NCBI RefSeq assembly: GCF_000163895.2
Contig: NC_016630.1
Span: forward strand, 62,001-126,000
Reading direction: 5' to 3'
Length of the DNA: 64,000 nt
DNA from: Filifactor alocis ATCC 35896
Lineage (GTDB): Bacteria; Bacillota; Clostridia; Peptostreptococcales; Filifactoraceae
Part shown: piece by piece, positions 35,524-44,567 of the stretch
How positions within the stretch are numbered: the first letter of the stretch is position 1
Layout of the letters: each line of letters begins with the position of its first letter
Program-made: the position numbers and the translations under genes
The notes under the pieces: model-generated
Told to the model about the DNA's origin: nothing
Databases searched by the model: none
The model's input: only the letters and a program-made list of their open reading frames with translations

Positions 35524-36663
35524 GTGAATATAAAAGAAAGAACTAAAAATTTTGAATATGGACTTACTATCACTGTAGTACTCCTATTTTTGATAGGAAT
35601 CGTTCTGTTGATGAGTGCGACTCATTATAGTGAATACAAAGCATTAGGAGATTATAAAAAAGTAATTATTCAAACAATTACTTTTTTGATAGGGATAGGA
35701 ATCTTGTGTTTTAATAATATTTTTGATTATACGAGAGTAAGGAAGTATTGTAAGAAAATATATGTATTCTGTATTTTTCTGTTGCTTATTGTATGGATTC
35801 CAAAAATCGGAAGTCCTCAATTCGGTGCACATTCATGGGTTAATATATTCGGAGTATTCAACCTTCAGACTTCAGAGATAGTAAAACCGTTGTTTATTTT
35901 ATGCTATGCTACTTATTTGGAAGATAAAAAGGGTCATATACAGGATTTTGGAGACTTGGGAAAGGCAATTTTGTTTGCAGTACCAATTGTTGGTCTGGTA
36001 TTGATACAGCCGGATTTAGGTGGAGCGATTGTTTTTTTGAGTATTATGTTCGGGATGTTATTCATCTCAGGTATGGATGTGAAGTTGATTTTATATGCAG
36101 GCGCTATTTTTGTTTTATGTTTTCCTCTTGTCTATAAATTCGGATTACGACCACATCAAGTAGAGCGATTGGATGCATATTTTACACTTTTATTTCATCC
36201 GTCGAACCTTTCTGAAATCTATAAAAACAATTTGCAGGTAGCACAGTCAATGACTGCGATAGGTTCAGGCGGAGCACTTGGAAAAGGATGGTTGCGAGGT
36301 ACTTACAGTCAATACGGATTTATTTTCGTGTCGGAAAGCGACTTTATCTTTTCTGTTGCAGGAGAAGAATTCGGATTTGTCGGAATGAGCATCATTATTT
36401 GTTTATACATTTATTTTCTCTTAAGATTATTAACGATTTCTATTCTGTCAAAAGATTTTTACGGGAAATTGATAGGAATAGGAGTATTTTCATTGTTTTT
36501 TTATCAGGTTGTCCAAAATATCGGAATGACGATAGGTATTATTCCGGTTACAGGGTTACCTTTACCATTTGTCAGTTATGGAGGGAGCTCTATGATATCT
36601 TCCATGATGTGTGTAGCATTATCATTAAATGTTGCTAAGAACAAAAGAAAGTTTGATATTTAG
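35524..36663 (+). CDS. rodA: RodA/FtsW-family peptidoglycan glycosyltransferase
   Basis: A 379-residue SEDS protein with about ten membrane helices. Signatures include GAHSWVNIFGVFNLQTSEIVKP (residues about 102-123), QPDLGGAIVFL near 158 and the late GLPLPFVSYGGSSM near 350. It polymerises lipid II and would pair with the PBP2 of this operon. The start is GTG at 35524 with SD AGAAGG. As the last gene of the radC-mreCD-mrdA-minCDE operon, it is better named RodA than FtsW. A terminator follows. Confidence 0.93.
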   Translation: MNIKERTKNFEYGLTITVVLLFLIGIVLLMSATHYSEYKALGDYKKVIIQTITFLIGIGILCFNNIFDYTRVRKYCKKIYVFCIFLLLIVWIPKIGSPQFGAHSWVNIFGVFNLQTSEIVKPLFILCYATYLEDKKGHIQDFGDLGKAILFAVPIVGLVLIQPDLGGAIVFLSIMFGMLFISGMDVKLILYAGAIFVLCFPLVYKFGLRPHQVERLDAYFTLLFHPSNLSEIYKNNLQVAQSMTAIGSGGALGKGWLRGTYSQYGFIFVSESDFIFSVAGEEFGFVGMSIIICLYIYFLLRLLTISILSKDFYGKLIGIGVFSLFFYQVVQNIGMTIGIIPVTGLPLPFVSYGGSSMISSMMCVALSLNVAKNKRKFDI

Positions 36664-36682
36664 TTTGTTAGAATTAAAAAAT

Positions 36683-36709
36683 TGGAGAAGAGACCTCTCC
36701 ATTTTTTTA
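36683..36709 (+). terminator. Terminator of the shape/Min operon
   Basis: TGGAGA (36683-36688) pairs with TCTCCA (36696-36701), followed by seven T. Confidence 0.85.
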
Positions 36710-36802
36710 TGGTAGTTTCGGTACAGAATACATGTTACCGATGTAATAACATCACATGTGTTTTGAAAATCGATGTAATATAGAAAGAAAAAGGAGAAAT
36801 AA

Positions 36803-37069
36803 ATGATGGATACATTTGTAAGTAAAGAAGGAATGGTTTGTTTCGGATTCAAAGACGTAGAAGAAAAGCTTGCAGAAGAGTGGAAAGGAAAGCTTGGAGA
36901 ATCTTTTATTCCACTTACATTCATTTCTGTAGGACAGGAAGCTCTTAGTTATGGAACAGGACATAATTTTGTCATCAATACAATGATGGTAAAAACCAGA
37001 GTAGACGAATTGAAAATTGACATGAGCAAAATGGAAAAAGATATTAAAGATGCATTGGACATCAGATAG
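36803..37069 (+). CDS. Small hypothetical protein, 88 aa
   Basis: An 88-residue soluble protein with the SD AAAAAGGAG, so it is likely real. The centre has ESFIPLTFISVGQEALSYGTGHNFV and the C-terminal third (DELKIDMSKMEKDIKDALDI) is a likely helix or short coiled coil. No family is recognised. It is alone between two terminators. Confidence 0.62.
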   Translation: MMDTFVSKEGMVCFGFKDVEEKLAEEWKGKLGESFIPLTFISVGQEALSYGTGHNFVINTMMVKTRVDELKIDMSKMEKDIKDALDIR

Positions 37070-37093
37070 TATCATTGTCTATCGTGTTGTATA

Positions 37094-37136
37094 AAAAGCA
37101 CTTATTTATTTTGAGAAAAATAAAGAGTGCTTTTTT
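37094..37136 (+). terminator. Terminator after the 36803 gene
   Basis: AAAAAGCACT pairs with AGTGCTTTTT around an AT-rich inner stem, followed by a T-run. Confidence 0.82.
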
Positions 37137-37192
37137 GATTGGAAATAACATTCGTTTCATAATTTTTTTAATTGATGCGAAAAGTTAATTAA

Positions 37193-37213
37193 ATTGCAAT
37201 GGTAAATTGCAAT
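37193..37213. promoter_or_regulatory. Twin ATTGCAAT palindromes
   Basis: The self-complementary octamer ATTGCAAT occurs at 37193-37200 and again at 37206-37213, 13 bp centre to centre. This is a possible binding site for an unknown regulator about 340 nt before the flavodoxin gene. Confidence 0.3.
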
Positions 37214-37432
37214 AGATGATAATTTGAAAGAAAAGCTCCCTTTTGATATTGTTATATCTGAAATAATCGCTATATGGTATTGGACTCATTAAAAACCATG
37301 AACAGCACAACTTAAGATAATGAAACATGGTAAGTGAAAGAGATAATGGTATAAGATATTTTATACAATCATATTATCTGAGAATCTTGAAATTTTATCT
37401 CTTTTATACTTTACAAACCCATATGAGATATA

Positions 37433-37467
37433 TTATAATCATTAATAGAAAAGAATAATCATTAACA
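37433..37467. promoter_or_regulatory. Two PerR/Fur-like boxes before flavodoxin
   Basis: TTATAATCATTAATA (37433-37447) matches the 7-1-7 PerR/Fur consensus TTATAATnATTATAA at all but two positions. GAATAATCATTAACA (37453-37467) is a weaker copy exactly 20 bp, or two helical turns, away. Flavodoxin replaces ferredoxin under iron limitation, so metal-dependent repression is expected. Confidence 0.55.
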
Positions 37468-37549
37468 ATAATAAGTAATTATTTCTATTGTTTTATTTTT
37501 TTCAAAAAATATTACTAATATTATTATAAAATAAAAGGAGAGATTTAAA

Positions 37550-37981
37550 ATGGCTAAGATTAGTTTAGTTTATTGGAGTGGAACAGGAAATACACAAGCA
37601 ATGGCAGATTATGTAGTAGAAGGTGTAAAATCAGCCGGAGCAGAAGTGGATGTATTTGAAGTAACAGAAGCAAATGCTGACGATGTTTTGAAAAGTGATG
37701 TTATTCTTTTAGGATGTCCTTCTATGGGAAGCGAAGTATTGGAAGAAGAAAGCATGGAGCCTTTTATGGAAGAAATCGAAGGCGGACTTTCCGGCAAAAA
37801 AGTAGGATTATTCGGATCTTACGGATGGGGAGACGGTCAATGGATGAGAGATTGGCAAGAAAGAGTAGAAGGTGCAGGAGCATCTATGATTTGTGATGGA
37901 ATTATTGTAAACGGAGAACCATCCGATGACAGTGTTATCGATGAATTAAAATCAATGGGAAGCAATGCTGCTTTAGCATAA
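37550..37981 (+). CDS. Flavodoxin
   Basis: A 143-residue FMN electron carrier. The phosphate-binding loop is WSGTGNTQAMA (residues about 9-19), the 60s loop GCPSMGSEVLEE and the 90s loop GSYGWGDGQWM. All are standard for short-chain clostridial flavodoxins that stand in for ferredoxin. The SD AAAGGAGAG precedes the ATG. The DUF3793 gene follows after 4 nt, forming a two-gene operon behind PerR/Fur-like boxes. Confidence 0.95.
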   Translation: MAKISLVYWSGTGNTQAMADYVVEGVKSAGAEVDVFEVTEANADDVLKSDVILLGCPSMGSEVLEEESMEPFMEEIEGGLSGKKVGLFGSYGWGDGQWMRDWQERVEGAGASMICDGIIVNGEPSDDSVIDELKSMGSNAALA

Positions 37982-37985
37982 TATT

Positions 37986-38630
37986 ATGATGAAGAGTAAT
38001 TTGTTTGACTTTGTGCAATGTATGCGTCAAATGGAGGATTATGAATATCTATTATCTTTATTGGCACATCACTGTGGACCTACAATTGAAAGAGTAAAAG
38101 TATCTTCTTTATTAAATATCCGAAATTCAAAAAACAGATTGCTGTCAGAAGTATGGGAGAACAGAAAAGAAGAATTGTTGCAGTTTTTTGGCGTGTCCTC
38201 TTTTTCTCTCAAAAAGGATGATTCTGGGGAAATTGTTTTGATTTATCATGAAGATTTGTTAAAAGAACAGTTGTGTAAGAAAGAACATATTGAATTCTTG
38301 TCACGATTCGGTTATCAAAATGATTGGGATTATCTACAGTATTTGGAGTTTTTGAAGAAAAGATATACGAATTTATGTCCTCATGAAATAGGAGTCTTTT
38401 TGGGATATCCTATTTATGATGTCATGCAGTTTATCTCATGTCCAAATAAAGAATGTCGTTTTGTTGGATATTGGAAAGTGTATGAAAATGAAGAAGTTGC
38501 AAAAGAAATCTTTCGTTCGTATGATGAAGCGAAACAAATTTCTTGTTTGAAAACAGTGGAAAAGATATTCCCTGAAAGTGCATTGAAGAGGAAGATATAT
38601 AAAAGTTTGATGAATTCTACCCTATCATGA
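37986..38630 (+). CDS. DUF3793 family protein
   Basis: A 214-residue protein of unknown function. The family signature CPHEIGVFLGYPIYDVMQFI lies at about residues 131-150, and a second Cys-containing block SCPNKECRFVGYWKVY follows. Early residues LAHHCGPTIERVKVSSLLN are also typical. Members of this family are commonly found beside flavodoxin genes, as here. The conserved Cys and His residues suggest metal or cofactor handling, but this is inference. The 4-nt spacing to flavodoxin implies one operon. Confidence 0.85.
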   Translation: MMKSNLFDFVQCMRQMEDYEYLLSLLAHHCGPTIERVKVSSLLNIRNSKNRLLSEVWENRKEELLQFFGVSSFSLKKDDSGEIVLIYHEDLLKEQLCKKEHIEFLSRFGYQNDWDYLQYLEFLKKRYTNLCPHEIGVFLGYPIYDVMQFISCPNKECRFVGYWKVYENEEVAKEIFRSYDEAKQISCLKTVEKIFPESALKRKIYKSLMNSTLS

Positions 38631-38661
38631 AATGAGGGTGATGTTATCTTCTCTTAAAATA

Positions 38662-38708
38662 GAAAAAGAGCCGCTATTAAAAAATTTTGGTAGCAGTTCT
38701 TTTTTTGT
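38662..38708 (+). terminator. Terminator of the flavodoxin operon
   Basis: AAAAAGAGCCGCTA pairs imperfectly with TAGCAGTTCTTTTT, followed by more T. Confidence 0.7.
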
Positions 38709-38711
38709 TTT

Positions 38712-39141
38712 ATCATAGTATTTATAAGAAACATAGTAAACATTTTTGATGAAAGGAAATTTAGGTATCGTTTGTATTCTATACTTTTGTATTGTATTCT
38801 ACCATAATAAAATAGCAGAATGTAGTTACAACTTTTCATTGTTTTTGAGAGTAAATTATGGAGAGCAAGCGCGGGAATAACTTGAAGTTAGAAAATATTT
38901 GTTCGTATTTTTTTGATATCATGATAGGCGAAGTGACTCATTTATAAGTTGCTTTGTATCAAACTTGTAATTACAGAGTTATTTATGTTAGTGTTGGAAG
39001 TATCTTTTATCAGTTGAGGTATTAAAAGAAAAGGGTAATAGATATGCATGATATTATCAATGTAAAAATTTCACAAATTGAAATTGAATAGTATCTGATT
39101 ACTATGAATAAAGCAAGTATCTCACAAGATAGAATATATGG
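38712..39141. other. 430-nt AT-rich gap
   Basis: No gene with a credible start and SD is seen. Short frames with stops after a few codons occur near 39044 and 39106. The promoter of the pheST leader begins at its end. Confidence 0.3.
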
Positions 39142-39170
39142 TTGAAATATCAAGTGAAATATGCTATGAT
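39142..39170 (+). promoter_or_regulatory. Promoter of the pheST T-box transcript
   Basis: TTGAAA (39142-39147), 17-nt spacer, TATGAT (39165-39170); start point near 39177. Confidence 0.7.
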
Positions 39171-39176
39171 ATTCAC

Positions 39177-39411
39177 AGTAAAATGGCTGGGAAAGAGATT
39201 AGTAAAAAGGATGTATTGAGTACAGAAAGAAGGAGAAAATGAGAGCCTTTCTTGAGAAACCTTTTGAATTCACTCTGGAGCTGAGAGAATGAAAACGGAG
39301 TAGTTCCTTCGCAAGAAAAAGCGTTATAATATCAATGAGTATGAGTCCTTATGGATGTTAGGGTGGTACCGCAGATGAAATTTGCCCCTACAGACATAGA
39401 GGATTTTTTTA
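39177..39411 (+). promoter_or_regulatory. T-box riboswitch (tRNA-Phe sensing) upstream of pheS
   Basis: The T-box motif GGGTGGTACCGC is at 39361-39372, followed by a terminator stem CCCCTA/TAGAGG (39385-39402) and seven T. Stem I precedes it with GGGAAAGAGATTAGTA near the 5' end and CTGGAGCTGAGAG on the 3' side. Candidate UUC specifiers are at 39269-39271 and 39304-39306; I cannot decide between them by eye. Uncharged tRNA-Phe should stabilise the antiterminator and turn on pheST. Confidence 0.88.
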
Positions 39412-39507
39412 TTGCCAAAAGGAACAAAATCTTCGGTACCATTTGAAATCAAAATCTTATAAACAGATGAAATACTTACTTTTTTATAATTAATGGAGGG
39501 ATAAGGC

Positions 39508-40527
39508 ATGAAAGAACGCTTGGAAGCGATTAGAAAAAATGCACAGCTTGCAATTGAGCAAGCAAAGGATGTCAATTTGCTGGAACAGGTACGGGTTCAA
39601 TTTTTAGGAAAAAAACAAGAGTTAGCTTCTCTTTTGAAAGAAATGGGGAAATTATCTCCGGAAGAAAGACCTACTATGGGAAAGATTGTCAATGAAGTTC
39701 GTGATGAAATAGAGACGGCAATCAGAGAAAAAAAAGAACATTTGGAAAATATTGCATTGGAACAAAAATTGAATCGTGAAATGATTGATGTGACGATTCC
39801 GGTAAAAACAAATTTTGTAGGGAAACCACATCCGATTACAAAAGTAATCAATGAAATTGAAACCATCTTTATGAATATGGGATTTTCCATTAAAGAAGGA
39901 CCTGAGGTGGAAACGGTAGAAAATAACTTCGATAAATTAAATGCACCGAAGAACCATCCGTCCAGAGATATCTCCGATACATTTTATATCTCCGATACAC
40001 TATTGCTTAGAACACAGACATCTCCTGTTCAAATTCGAACGATGTTGGAAGAAGGGCTTCCGATTCGAATGATATCTCCGGGAAGATGTTTTCGTTCCGA
40101 TACTCCGGACGCGACACATTCTCCGATGTTTCATCAGGTAGAGGGTTTGGTGATTGGAAAAAATATTACTTTTGCGAATTTGAAACATACGTTAGAAGAG
40201 TTTGCAATCAAATTTTTTGGAGAAGATACCAAAACAAAATTCAGACCACATAATTTTCCGTTTACAGAACCGAGTGCTGAGGTAGATGTGTCATGTTTCA
40301 AATGTCATGGCGAAGGTTGTTCTATTTGTAAAGGAGAAGGCTTCATTGAAATTTTAGGAGCCGGAATGGTACATCCGAATGTATTGGAAAACTGCGGAAT
40401 TGATTCTGATGTATATAGCGGATTCGCTTTCGGATTGGGTGTAGAGCGTGTTGCGATGTTGAAGTATGAAATTGATGATATTCGCTTAATGTATGAGAAT
40501 GATATGAGATTTTTGGAACAATTCTAA
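39508..40527 (+). CDS. pheS: Phenylalanine--tRNA ligase alpha subunit
   Basis: A 339-residue class II synthetase subunit, the catalytic half of the alpha2beta2 enzyme. An N-terminal coiled coil (residues about 1-85) binds tRNA. Motif 2 region FHQVEGLVIGKNITFANLK and motif 3 FGLGVERVAMLKY are intact, as is FTEPSAEVDVSC with the nearby Cys pairs (CHGEGCSICKGEG). The SD TGGAGGG supports the ATG. It lies behind a T-box leader and is followed 27 nt later by pheT. Confidence 0.97.
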   Translation: MKERLEAIRKNAQLAIEQAKDVNLLEQVRVQFLGKKQELASLLKEMGKLSPEERPTMGKIVNEVRDEIETAIREKKEHLENIALEQKLNREMIDVTIPVKTNFVGKPHPITKVINEIETIFMNMGFSIKEGPEVETVENNFDKLNAPKNHPSRDISDTFYISDTLLLRTQTSPVQIRTMLEEGLPIRMISPGRCFRSDTPDATHSPMFHQVEGLVIGKNITFANLKHTLEEFAIKFFGEDTKTKFRPHNFPFTEPSAEVDVSCFKCHGEGCSICKGEGFIEILGAGMVHPNVLENCGIDSDVYSGFAFGLGVERVAMLKYEIDDIRLMYENDMRFLEQF

Positions 40528-40554
40528 TAAAAAAGATAGATAGGAGCTGGAACA

Positions 40555-42927
40555 ATGATATTACCTTTGAAATGGTTACGAGATTATATAGAAATGGATA
40601 TTTCAGCAGAAAAATTTGCTGATCAAATGACATTGACAGGAACAAAATCAGAAAGAGTAGAACATATAGGAGAAGCTATAAGTGATGTAGTTGTAGGAAA
40701 AATTACTGAAATCACGAAACATCCGGATGCTGATAAATTGATTGTTACTCAGGTTGATGTAGGAGAAGAAGTAAAACAAATTGTTACAGGAGCAAATAAC
40801 ATTAAAGTTGGAGATTATGTTCCTGTAGCGATGCATGGAGCAAAACTTCCTGATGGTACCAAAATCAAACGAGGAAAAATGAGAGGTGTAGTATCTGACG
40901 GAATGTTATGCTCTGCAGGAGAGCTTGGAATAGATAGTAAATTTTTGTCGGAAGAACAAAAAAACGGACTGTATATTTTGGAAGGAGAGCCGGCATTAGG
41001 GCAAGATATTCGTGATGTGTTAGATTTGAAAGATGCTATTATAGAGTTTGAATTGACGGCAAACCGTCCGGATTGTAATTCTATTATCGGAATAGCCTAT
41101 GAGGCAAAAGCGACATTAGATAAAGAAGTGACAATTCCTACTTTAAAAGTAAAAGAAGAAGGAGCAAATATTGGAGTAGATGTAAAATGTGAAAATAACA
41201 ATCTTTGTGGTCGCTATATGGCAAGAGAAATCACAGATGTTAAAATAGCACCGTCTCCATACTATATTCAAAGAAGATTGATTGAATCCGGGATTCGACC
41301 AATCAATAATATTGTAGATTTAACAAATTATGTTATGTTAGAGTACGGACAACCGATGCATGCATTCGATTATGATAAATTGGAAGGACATACCATTTAT
41401 ATCAAACAAGCAAGCGATGGACAAAGTTGTATTACATTGGATGAAGAAGAAAGAAAATTAGATTCTTCTATGATTACGATTTGTGATTCTAACAAAGTCA
41501 TTGCATTGGGTGGAGTGATGGGAGCAAGCTGTTCTCAAATTGATGAGAGCACCACACATATTGTGTTGGAGAGTGCACATTTTGATGCAGATACCATCAG
41601 AGCAACTTCCAAAAAATTGGGACTTCGAACAGATGCATCAGCCAGATTTGAAAAAGGAATCGATAGGTATCGATGTGAAAAAGCATTGAACCGATTCTGT
41701 CAATTAGTAGAAGAATTAGAGATAGGTACGGTATGTAAAGGTTTTGTGGATACAGCAACTGAATTAGATGATAAATCTACTGTTACCTTTTCAAAGAATA
41801 GAGTGAATGAGGTAATCGGAATTGAGTTTTCATCAGAAGAGATTTGTTCCATCTTATCGAAATTGAATTTTGAATCTAAAATCGAAGGAGATATGATTAC
41901 CACGGTTGCACCTGAATATCGTACTGATATCGAAAAAATAGCTGATATCATAGAAGAAATTTCGCGTATTTACGGATTCAACAATGTAGTATCGGCGCCG
42001 ATTGTCGGAGAAATTATCCCTGCTACAAAAAGTGAGAGCAGACTTTATGAAGACAGTATGAAAGCATTTGCTATGAAAAATGGACTGACAGAAATTTTGA
42101 CTTATTCATTCGTGAGTCCTATCGGAGTAGAAAAAGCTAAACTGTCTGAAACGAAAGAAAATGATTTTGTAAAGTTGTTAAATCCTTTAGGGGAAGAAAC
42201 TTCAGTTATGAGAACAAGTCTAATACCGAATATGCTTGAAGTGATTTCAATGAATGCTGCAAGAAAAAATGAATTTTTTGCAGGATTTGAATTTGGAAAT
42301 ATTTTCTGTTTAAAACAATCCAATCCTTTAGAGCAAAAATCTTTTGTGGCAGGTGTTTATGGTAAAGAAGAAGATTTTTTTAGCTTAAAAGGAAGAATAG
42401 AGGGCATTTTGAATGGTTTGAGATATCAGTCAAGAGTATATCTTCCAAACAAAGAACATCCAACCTTCCATCCGGGAAGATGTGCAGATATTTTCATCGG
42501 AGAAGAGAAAGTAGGAATTTTGGGTGAAGTTCATCCAAAAGCGGCATCCGCTTTCAATATTAAAAAGAAAGTATATTTGTGCGAATTAGATATTCCGTTT
42601 TTGATGAGCTTGTTTGATAATATGATGAAATATCGTCAAATTCCAAAATTCCCTGCAATGAAAAGAGATATTGCTTTGGTTGTAGATAAGAATCAATATG
42701 TATCGGAAATAGAACAAATTATTTGGAAGAACGGAAAATCCTTGATTGAAAAAATAGAACTGTTCGATATTTATGAAGGAGATCAAATCGAAAAAGATAA
42801 AAAATCTGTTGCGTACTCCGTTGTATATCGCAAAAAAGAAGCAACTTTGACAGATGAAGAAGTGAATCGTATACAAGAAAAGATTTTAAAAGAGTTGGAA
42901 GAAAAACTCCATGCAGTATTGAGATAG
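40555..42927 (+). CDS. pheT: Phenylalanine--tRNA ligase beta subunit
   Basis: A 790-residue subunit of normal length. It has the N-terminal EMAP-like tRNA-binding domain (residues about 40-150, with HPDADKLIVTQVDVG), the B3/B4 editing region (RPINNIVDLTNYVMLEYGQPMHAFD around 243-268), the B5 domain near 400-470, a catalytic-like core, and the C-terminal FDX-ACB domain (FPAMKRDIALVVD onward) that contacts the tRNA anticodon. The pheS-pheT order is conserved. Two hairpins follow its stop. Confidence 0.97.
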   Translation: MILPLKWLRDYIEMDISAEKFADQMTLTGTKSERVEHIGEAISDVVVGKITEITKHPDADKLIVTQVDVGEEVKQIVTGANNIKVGDYVPVAMHGAKLPDGTKIKRGKMRGVVSDGMLCSAGELGIDSKFLSEEQKNGLYILEGEPALGQDIRDVLDLKDAIIEFELTANRPDCNSIIGIAYEAKATLDKEVTIPTLKVKEEGANIGVDVKCENNNLCGRYMAREITDVKIAPSPYYIQRRLIESGIRPINNIVDLTNYVMLEYGQPMHAFDYDKLEGHTIYIKQASDGQSCITLDEEERKLDSSMITICDSNKVIALGGVMGASCSQIDESTTHIVLESAHFDADTIRATSKKLGLRTDASARFEKGIDRYRCEKALNRFCQLVEELEIGTVCKGFVDTATELDDKSTVTFSKNRVNEVIGIEFSSEEICSILSKLNFESKIEGDMITTVAPEYRTDIEKIADIIEEISRIYGFNNVVSAPIVGEIIPATKSESRLYEDSMKAFAMKNGLTEILTYSFVSPIGVEKAKLSETKENDFVKLLNPLGEETSVMRTSLIPNMLEVISMNAARKNEFFAGFEFGNIFCLKQSNPLEQKSFVAGVYGKEEDFFSLKGRIEGILNGLRYQSRVYLPNKEHPTFHPGRCADIFIGEEKVGILGEVHPKAASAFNIKKKVYLCELDIPFLMSLFDNMMKYRQIPKFPAMKRDIALVVDKNQYVSEIEQIIWKNGKSLIEKIELFDIYEGDQIEKDKKSVAYSVVYRKKEATLTDEEVNRIQEKILKELEEKLHAVLR

Positions 42928-42944
42928 TTTTATGTAAAATAAAA

Positions 42945-42967
42945 AAACAGTTCGAAAAGAACTGTTT
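42945..42967. terminator. Hairpin after pheT
   Basis: AAACAGTTC (42945-42953) pairs with GAACTGTTT (42959-42967). The A-run on its left side gives a T-run on the minus strand, but no long T-run follows on the plus strand. Confidence 0.5.
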
Positions 42968-42970
42968 GAA

Positions 42971-43012
42971 AAATACCCTCTTTACCGAAAGTACGGCAGA
43001 GAGGGTATTTTG
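42971..43012 (+). terminator. Terminator of pheST
   Basis: AATACCCTCT (42972-42981) pairs with AGAGGGTATT (43000-43009), followed by TTTTG. Confidence 0.78.
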
Positions 43013-43247
43013 ATGTGTTGACCTATAGGTACAACGGAAAGTAAGTAGAAGTGTTTTTTGAAGAATAATCATTTCTATTAAAAACTTCTTATAATGTAGA
43101 CATAGTGTATGATACTGCAAAATAATATAATACAAAGTTGCAATTTCAAACAACAGTTTTGTTAAAGCGGCAATCTGGCGATTTGATGATTAAAACAGAA
43201 AAAAATAGATGTATTTTTTTGAAATTACAGTTGTAATCATAAAACTG

Positions 43248-43499
43248 TTACTTTGGCAAAAAACTTTTGCCGAGATATTTTACAATCTCTTCTGTCGGAG
43301 AATCCGGTGTGATAAGAATTTCTTTTTCTGTTTCCTCGAAAAAAACAACAACAGAACAATCACGATTTCTAAAGACTTTTCGTACTGTTTCTTCTAAAAT
43401 TTTTCTTATTTTCACCTTATTCTTTTTAGGTTTTTCATAGCTTTTGATAAAGTAATATCCTCTTAGGCCGATTACTTTTGTGTAGTTATTTTCTTCCAT
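43248..43499 (-). CDS. Small hypothetical protein, 83 aa
   Basis: The frame opens at 43523, but the only SD-like sequence (AAAGG) stands before the ATG at 43499 (MEENNYTK), so that start is preferred. The product is basic in the middle (KPKKNKVKIRKILEETVRKVF) and ends in a predicted alpha/beta pattern. No family is recognised. It is divergent from the RelQ-like gene. The stretch 43013-43247 before its stop holds no other gene. Confidence 0.5.
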   Translation of the reverse strand: MEENNYTKVIGLRGYYFIKSYEKPKKNKVKIRKILEETVRKVFRNRDCSVVVFFEETEKEILITPDSPTEEIVKYLGKSFLPK

Positions 43500-43740
43500 T
43501 GACAATACCTTTTCTTTCATCATAAAAATTTTATCGATTTGTAAGCTATCATAACCAGATTTTATGTTTCCGTCAAGAGAAAGAGAACAAAATACATAAA
43601 AAACTCAAAATTTGAATGTTTTAATATCAATTATTCCAAAAATCATTTATAATAGTGAGAGTAAAAGATTTGTTGCATAAAAATATTCCTATTATAGATT
43701 GAAATAGGGGATTTGTATAGACAAAGAGAGGTGTATCATT

Positions 43741-44544
43741 GTGGGAGAATTGATAGATTGGAAAAAACTACTATTACCCTATGAATGTGCAGTAGAAGAA
43801 CTGAAAGTGAAATTTAAGAATATCCGGAAAGAATTGAGAGCGAACGGTCAATATAGCCCGATTGAGTTTGTTACGGGAAGAGTAAAAAAAGTAACTTCTA
43901 TTTTGGAAAAAGTCAAGAGAATGGATATTGAAGTAGAAGAAATTGAAGATAAGATAGAGGATATTGCCGGAATTCGTATCATGTGTCAAATGGTGGAAGA
44001 TATTTATCTTTTGGTAAAATATATCGAAGAAAGACAGGATATGCAGATTGTATATGTCAAAGACTATATCAAGTCACCGAAAGAAAGCGGTTATCGAAGT
44101 TATCACATTATTATTAAATATCCGATTCAAACGGTATATGGATACAAAGAAATTTTGGCAGAAATACAAATAAGAACTTTGGCAATGAATTTTTGGGCAA
44201 CGGTAGAACATTCCTTGAATTACAAGTATGATAAATATGTTCCTGTGGAAATCAGACAACGATTGACCAAAGCAGCAGATGCCGCTGCTCGTTTGGATGA
44301 GGAAATGGCATTTATTCGGGAAGAAATTGTCAGTGCGCAAGTTGCTTTTGAACATAAGTCTTTGGTAGTAGCAGAAATTACATTGTGTATCCAAAAAATA
44401 GAACAGCTGGGATATACAGAAGAAGCACTCTATTATCAAAAGAGATTGGATGTAACCAATGACGATAAAGAAACAGAAGGGTTGTTGAACCTAAAAACAG
44501 AAGTAAATTTATTTTTAATAAAATTGATGGAAGAAACCAAGTAG
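43741..44544 (+). CDS. Small alarmone synthetase (RelQ/YjbM-like)
   Basis: A 267-residue single-domain (p)ppGpp synthetase without hydrolase or TGS/ACT regions. The synthetase signatures are the GRVKKVTSILEKVKRM entry, GIRIMCQMVEDIY near residue 79, SGYRSYHIIIKYP near 116 and EIQIRTLAMNFWATVEHSLNYK around 141-162. The C-terminal helices fit the RelQ tetramerisation part. It would transfer pyrophosphate from ATP to GDP/GTP during stress. The start is GTG at 43741 with SD AGAGAGGTG. The metallophosphoesterase gene follows 23 nt later. Confidence 0.92.
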   Translation: MGELIDWKKLLLPYECAVEELKVKFKNIRKELRANGQYSPIEFVTGRVKKVTSILEKVKRMDIEVEEIEDKIEDIAGIRIMCQMVEDIYLLVKYIEERQDMQIVYVKDYIKSPKESGYRSYHIIIKYPIQTVYGYKEILAEIQIRTLAMNFWATVEHSLNYKYDKYVPVEIRQRLTKAADAAARLDEEMAFIREEIVSAQVAFEHKSLVVAEITLCIQKIEQLGYTEEALYYQKRLDVTNDDKETEGLLNLKTEVNLFLIKLMEETK

Positions 44545-44567
44545 CATGAAGATAGAAGGGAGTAGAG

